Origin: Maribacter sp. 4G9
GTDB taxonomy: Bacteria; Bacteroidota; Bacteroidia; Flavobacteriales; Flavobacteriaceae
Direction: 5' to 3'
Length of the DNA: 64,000 nucleotides
NCBI RefSeq assembly: GCF_002742265.1
Contig: NZ_MDGL01000065.1
Coordinates: 1-64,000, forward strand
Positions 60,258-64,000 of this stretch are shown piece by piece. The position numbers were made by a program, and so were the translations under genes. The first letter of the stretch is position 1. Every line of letters starts with the position of its first letter. The notes under the pieces were generated by a model, which saw nothing but the letters and a program-made list of their open reading frames with translations, did not search any database and had not been told where the DNA came from.

Positions 60258-61541
60258 ATGAAGCGATATATTTATATTTTGGGCGTTTTGGCCGTGTTCG
60301 CCTGCAAAGAGGAAAAACCTCAGGACACGGAATCCTTGGAGGAAAAAGCATTGAGGATCCATGAAAAGGTAATTACCTTGGACACGCATGACGATATCAA
60401 TGTGGCGAACTTTACGGATAGCATCAACTATACCCAACGACTTAACACACAGATAAATCTGCCCAAAATGGAGGAAGGCGCCCTGGATGTTGCTTGGTTG
60501 ATCGTGTACACAGGCCAGGATACATTAACCCCGGAAGGGTACGCAAAGGGCAAGGAAAATGCCATGGCCAAATTTGAAGCTATCCATAGGCTGTGCGAAG
60601 AAATTGCACCGGATAAAATTAACTTGGCATTGACCTCGGAAGATGTACGGCGTATCTATGCCGAAGGAAAAAAAGTGGCCATGATCGGGGTTGAGAACGC
60701 CTATCCCGTGGGCGAGGATCTAACTGAATTTGAACGCTACCATGAACTTGGGGCCAGATACGTTTCACTGGCCCACAACGGGCATAGTCAATTTAGTGAT
60801 TCCAATACGGGAGAACAGGATTCCGTATGGTTACATAACGGTTTAAGTGAATTAGGTAAAAAGGCTGTTAATGAGATGAATAGGTTAGGTATTATGGTAG
60901 ACGTTTCACATCCATCAAAGGAAGCCATGAAGCAGATGATTGCCTTATCCAAGGCACCGATAATCGCATCCCATTCCTCGGCAAGGGCACTTTGTGATCA
61001 CAGTCGAAATCTGGATGATGAACAGTTGATGCTGATGAAGGAAAATGGCGGGGTGGTGCAAACCGTTGCGTTCAGTTCCTATCTGAATACCCAAAAGCAT
61101 GAGGCCCGGGCCGCTTATATGAAAGAAGTGTATGAGCAGATTGCCGACTCACTGGATATTGAATGGTACGAACGCTCCCAATTCAGAAGCCTTACGGACG
61201 AACAAAGAGCGACTTTCATGGAGAATTACCCCAAGGTTACCCAAATGGGACAAGAACTGGTCAAAAGTCGGAAGGATGCCCCTGAAGCTGTAAATGTTGC
61301 CGACTTTGTGGACCATATCGATTACATGGTGAAATTGATAGGTATAGACCACGTGGGTATTAGCTCCGATTTTGACGGTGGCGGGGGAATCGATGGGTGG
61401 TCAGATGCTTCGGAAACCTTCAATGTTACCTTGGAACTTGTAAAACGTGGATACACCGAAGAAGAAATCGCCAAACTATGGAGCGGTAATCTACTTCGGG
61501 TATTGGACGAAGTACAGGCTGTCGCCAAAACCATGTCCTAG
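60258..61541 (+). CDS. M19 family membrane dipeptidase lipoprotein
   Basis: A 427-residue lipoprotein (signal MKRYIYILGVLAVFAC, Cys16). Zinc-site motifs of the renal dipeptidase family are D-T-H-D-D near residue 40, M-I-G-V-E-N-A near 142, V-D-V-S-H-P-S near 217 and I-A-S-H-S-S-A-R near 240, followed by Y-M-V-K-L-I-G-I-D-H-V-G-I-S-S-D-F-D near 365. The enzyme hydrolyses dipeptides in the periplasm, probably with relaxed specificity. It converges with the thioesterase gene four bases away. Confidence 0.9.
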   Translation: MKRYIYILGVLAVFACKEEKPQDTESLEEKALRIHEKVITLDTHDDINVANFTDSINYTQRLNTQINLPKMEEGALDVAWLIVYTGQDTLTPEGYAKGKENAMAKFEAIHRLCEEIAPDKINLALTSEDVRRIYAEGKKVAMIGVENAYPVGEDLTEFERYHELGARYVSLAHNGHSQFSDSNTGEQDSVWLHNGLSELGKKAVNEMNRLGIMVDVSHPSKEAMKQMIALSKAPIIASHSSARALCDHSRNLDDEQLMLMKENGGVVQTVAFSSYLNTQKHEARAAYMKEVYEQIADSLDIEWYERSQFRSLTDEQRATFMENYPKVTQMGQELVKSRKDAPEAVNVADFVDHIDYMVKLIGIDHVGISSDFDGGGGIDGWSDASETFNVTLELVKRGYTEEEIAKLWSGNLLRVLDEVQAVAKTMS

Positions 61542-61545
61542 TCTT

Positions 61546-61947
61546 TTAGGAAGTCTCCGAAGCTGCCAATCGGTCTTTCACGAATTCAATCTTTGTTTTG
61601 CCATGAGGGGCGGGTTTTCCATCATCCCCAAGGTTTACCATGATGATATTGTCCACTGTAACAATGGTCTCGTGGTTCATTTTATTCCGAACTTCACAGT
61701 TCAAGGTTAGCGAGGTTTTTCCAAACTTTACGACCTGTACGCCAATCTCAACGATGTCGCCCTGTTTGGCAGCGCTCATGAAATTGATTTCAGACATATA
61801 TTTGGTGACTATCTTACTGTTTTCTAGTTGTATAATACTATATAGGGCGGCTTCTTCATCGATCCAAGCCAATACTTTTCCACCAAATAACGTTCCGTTG
61901 GAATTCAGGTCTTCCGGCTTTACCAATTTTCTAGTATGGAATCTCAT
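61546..61947 (-). CDS. Hotdog-fold acyl-CoA thioesterase
   Basis: A 133-residue single hotdog domain. The catalytic region L-N-S-N-G-T-L-F-G-G-K-V-L-A-W-I-D-E-E-A lies near residues 14-33, with Asp in place for the nucleophile-activating residue. Family members (YciA/BFIT type) hydrolyse acyl-CoA. Length and the F-G-G-x-[LV]-[LM]-x-[WL]-[IM]-D motif fit well. Monocistronic by position. Confidence 0.9.
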   Translation of the reverse strand: MRFHTRKLVKPEDLNSNGTLFGGKVLAWIDEEAALYSIIQLENSKIVTKYMSEINFMSAAKQGDIVEIGVQVVKFGKTSLTLNCEVRNKMNHETIVTVDNIIMVNLGDDGKPAPHGKTKIEFVKDRLAASETS

Positions 61948-62320
61948 ATCGTATTGTTTTATAGTACAAAATTAGTACGAAAAAACAAGGCGATTATGAG
62001 CCTTTACCATATTTAACAGATGGAATTATGAAGATGAAAAATGTAGTGGCGGGCAAGTTGATTATCGTCAATAAACGAGGGGAGAATTTAGGATAATCGC
62101 TATTTTAAAAGCCCTTCCGCCTACTTTTTTAACACTTAATTAGGGTGGATTTTGAACTTTTAAAATCTTTATGGGCACACTTAAAACTATTTGGGTATAT
62201 AAATACAGTAAAACCATTAACGCGCAAAAAACAAGTATTGTTTATAACCCCGTTAAAAACTAATAGTGGGGCCCAAAAAGACGCGGATTATAATGGCTAC
62301 CTTTATAAAAACCGCACAAG
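61948..62320. other. Intergenic region without a convincing gene
   Basis: About 370 bases between the divergent thioesterase gene and the next plus-strand gene. A 22-codon ORF (62028-62096) has no supporting features. An AT-rich stretch around 62195-62215 could hold a promoter, but no clear TTG / TAnnTTTG pair is seen. I found no RNA gene or repeat. Confidence 0.4.
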
Positions 62321-62728
62321 ATGAACGACAGGTCCCAAAAGTTGCTTCAAATTCGTCCCGAAATTCCTTCCGCAAAAATTCTTCCCGACATGAGCGACGA
62401 AGAACGCTTTCAAAATGAAACCTTGCGGCCCATAATCAAGCTTCAAAACGATTTATTGCTGGCCTCTTTTCAGAATTACATTGTCAAGGGAAAAAACTCC
62501 TTCTACAATTTGGATTTGGAGAATCGGTTAAACTTTATTTTGAATGCCATTCAGAAGGATGTTAAATTCAGGAATTCGCTAAAGGGCATGATCATAGGTC
62601 AATTTACCTGGGAAGAATACGAGGGGTATATCAAAAATTCATCGGCCCTGAACAAAAGAATGATGAACATGGTTATCAAAAGACTTCAAGACCAGATCCA
62701 ATATTTTGAGGACAAGGTACTAGTCTAA
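62321..62728 (+). CDS. Conserved-looking soluble protein of unknown function
   Basis: A 135-residue helical protein starting MNDRSQKLLQIRPEIPSA, with L-R-P-I-I-K-L-Q-N-D-L-L-L near residue 36 and F-T-W-E-E-Y-E-G-Y near 97. Similar flavobacterial proteins are, from memory, often labelled glyoxalase although no glyoxalase motif is visible here. No signal peptide or membrane span. The last nine bases overlap the convergent DUF2461 gene. Function unknown. Confidence 0.65.
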   Translation: MNDRSQKLLQIRPEIPSAKILPDMSDEERFQNETLRPIIKLQNDLLLASFQNYIVKGKNSFYNLDLENRLNFILNAIQKDVKFRNSLKGMIIGQFTWEEYEGYIKNSSALNKRMMNMVIKRLQDQIQYFEDKVLV

Positions 62729-63400
62729 CAAGGATTCCCCATTTAAATCGGTCGTCAGGATGTTGCTCATCAAATCAAAAAAAGGACGGATGGCCATAAA
62801 GGATTCGTTGATGGCATCCAGAAAATTGGGTGACAGTACCTCCTGATCCGTAAACTTTCTCATGAATATGTACTGTTTCCTTCTGATAAGGTCTATGTTA
62901 GGGTCTTCCTTATCAAAACCCTTTGGCGCTGTTTTAAGCTCCTCGCCTTCCAGACTTCCCCATATTTTTTGAAAATCGTGATTTTCCATTATACTCCTGA
63001 ATTCAATGGCATCTACCTCCAACTCTTTTCGTATCCTATGCAAATCCTCCTTTTCAGGATTCCAGAACCCTGTGGCTATAAAGCTGCCTTCAGGTTGGAT
63101 ATGCACATAATAACCGCCCCTTCTTTCGGCGCCCATTCTGGTATAGGAGGCTGAGAAATTGAACTTATACGGTGTTTTGTCCTTTGAAAACCGGATATCC
63201 CTATAAATCCTGAACATCTTCATCCGCTCTATTTTGTCGTGCGTGTTCAGTTTTTCCATAACCTCCTGAAAAAACTTCTTGACCCCTCCCTGTTGCTCCT
63301 TGAACCGCTTTTTGTTATCCTCGAACCAATCCCTATTGTTGTTCTTCCTCAGCTGGTTCAAAAAATCGAGGGTATTTTTAGTAATTACGGTTTGTGACAT
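62720..63400 (-). CDS. DUF2461 family protein
   Basis: A 226-residue soluble protein from the ATG at 63400. The signature elements are L-D-F-L-N-Q-L-R-K-N-N-N-R-D-W-F near residue 9, F-R-I-Y-R-D-I-R-F-S-K-D-K-T-P-Y-K near 65, G-G-Y-Y-V-H-I-Q-P near 96 and G-F-W-N-P near 112. DUF2461 has no established biochemical function. It is divergent from the serine acetyltransferase gene. Confidence 0.85.
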   Translation of the reverse strand: MSQTVITKNTLDFLNQLRKNNNRDWFEDNKKRFKEQQGGVKKFFQEVMEKLNTHDKIERMKMFRIYRDIRFSKDKTPYKFNFSASYTRMGAERRGGYYVHIQPEGSFIATGFWNPEKEDLHRIRKELEVDAIEFRSIMENHDFQKIWGSLEGEELKTAPKGFDKEDPNIDLIRRKQYIFMRKFTDQEVLSPNFLDAINESFMAIRPFFDLMSNILTTDLNGESLLD

Positions 63401-63493
63401 ACGACTACAGTATTGTGATTTTAAGCTAAAGTTAACCATTTGCAGGGAAGACCTTTTGAATTAATGGTTAATTTTGATAGATAAACCAAGCTG

Positions 63494-64000
63494 ATGAGCC
63501 ACCCATCCATCGTTGAGAAGATAAACCTTCATAAGAAGCAACCCAATTTACGTTTTCGTCTGAAAAAGGATACCGAAACCTTTACGGACCTGCTGTTCTA
63601 CACCTTGTTCGACATAGAAACCCCTGTTTCGGAAAATTTGGACAAACTTGAGGCGCAATTCGATAATCTGGTCGATTTGGCCTGTTGGGAATGTCAAAAA
63701 CCGTGTAAAAAAATTTGGGGCAATTACGTACAAAAGCTTCCGGCCATTCTGGAGAAATTGAATCTTGATGCGGAAGCCACCGTAAATTGCGATCCAGCTT
63801 CCCTATCCATTGAGGAAGTCTATATGGCCTACCCTGGATTTTATGCCATTGCCATCTACAGGCTAGCCCATGAGCTCTATACCATTGGTTTTCCCTTGGT
63901 ACCCCGATTAATGACGGAATATGCACATCGCCAAACCGGTGTGGATATCAATCCCGGGGCCCAAATTGGGGATTCCTTCCATATAGACCATGGTACGGGC
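63494..64000 (+). CDS. cysE: Serine O-acetyltransferase, N-terminal part (cut by window edge)
   Basis: The open frame from the ATG at 63494 runs to the right edge (169 codons); an in-frame stop lies four codons upstream, so this is the only start. The N-terminal half is helical, with a cluster of cysteines in L-A-C-W-E-C-Q-K-P-C. It leads into Y-A-H-R-Q-T-G-V-D-I-N-P-G-A-Q-I-G and F-H-I-D-H-G-T-G, the first left-handed beta-helix coils and active-site His of CysE/EpsC. The enzyme makes O-acetylserine for cysteine synthesis. The substrate-binding second half is outside the window. Confidence 0.9.
   Translation, partial: MSHPSIVEKINLHKKQPNLRFRLKKDTETFTDLLFYTLFDIETPVSENLDKLEAQFDNLVDLACWECQKPCKKIWGNYVQKLPAILEKLNLDAEATVNCDPASLSIEEVYMAYPGFYAIAIYRLAHELYTIGFPLVPRLMTEYAHRQTGVDINPGAQIGDSFHIDHGTG

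Noticed and set aside
62028-62096. A 22-codon ORF in the 370-base gap before the unknown protein gene
   Set aside because: Too short, no second copy, no promoter; expected by chance.
1-64000. tRNA, rRNA, CRISPR arrays, prophage or integrative element
   Set aside because: No cloverleaf-like sequences, regular spacer arrays, phage structural genes or integrases were recognised; a dedicated covariance search was not possible.

Overview
The window looks like a chromosomal segment from a Gram-negative member of the Bacteroidetes, most likely a marine Flavobacteriaceae. The evidence is: a short primary sigma factor of about 287 residues; promoters of the TTG / TAnnTTTG type; almost no Shine-Dalgarno sites; many lipoproteins and outer-membrane beta-barrels; and families common in flavobacteria (DUF5916, DUF2490, TSP3-repeat surface protein, VPS10/BNR exo-beta-propeller protein, XdhC/MobA-like pair, menaquinone biosynthesis). 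No rRNA, tRNA, CRISPR array or prophage was seen. Both window edges cut genes: an IS5-type transposase tail on the left and a serine O-acetyltransferase on the right.

Layout. 1-7 kb: transposase end, secreted TSP3-repeat protein, DUF808 membrane protein, then a minus-strand group of MORN-repeat proteins with a DUF2490 barrel. 7-15 kb: a minus-strand run of exported or lipid-anchored enzymes (class V aminotransferase, BNR propeller, esterase, class IV aminotransferase, sorbosone-dehydrogenase-like lipoprotein). 15-19 kb: redox and stress genes (flavin reductase, NAD(P)-binding protein, disordered small protein, OsmC, old yellow enzyme). 19-28 kb: DUF5916 protein, FAD oxidoreductase, SF2 helicase 1, RluE-type pseudouridine synthase, EamA transporter, cold-shock-domain protein, a tandem array of three tiny genes, and a lipoprotein. 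28-41 kb: GntR regulator, ECF sigma factor with membrane partner, amidohydrolase/MobA-like/XdhC operon, VWA lipoprotein, OmpA lipoprotein, a 55-residue membrane protein, M14 peptidase, amidase plus 3D-domain lipoproteins, class C beta-lactamase-like protein, MenB. 41-50 kb: PAP2 phosphatase, glycosyltransferase, membrane alpha/beta hydrolase, SF2 helicase 2, GhrA-like dehydrogenase, DUF6155-like protein, rpoD. 50-60 kb: a six-gene minus-strand operon that couples a cytosolic phosphorelay (hybrid kinase plus stand-alone receiver) to a HEAT-repeat membrane protein, a processive GT2 glycosyltransferase, an LtaS-like phosphatase-superfamily membrane protein and a YaiO-type barrel; I read it as a regulated exopolysaccharide synthesis/export machine. 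60-64 kb: M19 dipeptidase, acyl-CoA thioesterase, a conserved-looking unknown, DUF2461 protein, CysE.

The two least explained elements are sets of very small genes. At 26.7-27.3 kb there are three tandem units, each with a CCCGA/TCGGG hairpin 16-18 nt before an ATG and a 32-37 codon ORF. The first two ORFs differ at five bases, four of them synonymous, which argues that they are translated. At 49.9-50.2 kb, between rpoD and the exopolysaccharide operon, a clear Bacteroidetes promoter precedes two consecutive 32-33 codon ORFs that share an F-x-x-x-L-N-x-I-L core and end at a bidirectional terminator. Neither set matches a family I recognise. Dispersed palindromes (three copies of GAAACCCTCATCGAGGG or a close variant) and an inverted repeat framing the promoter of helicase 1 are further unexplained regulatory-looking structures.
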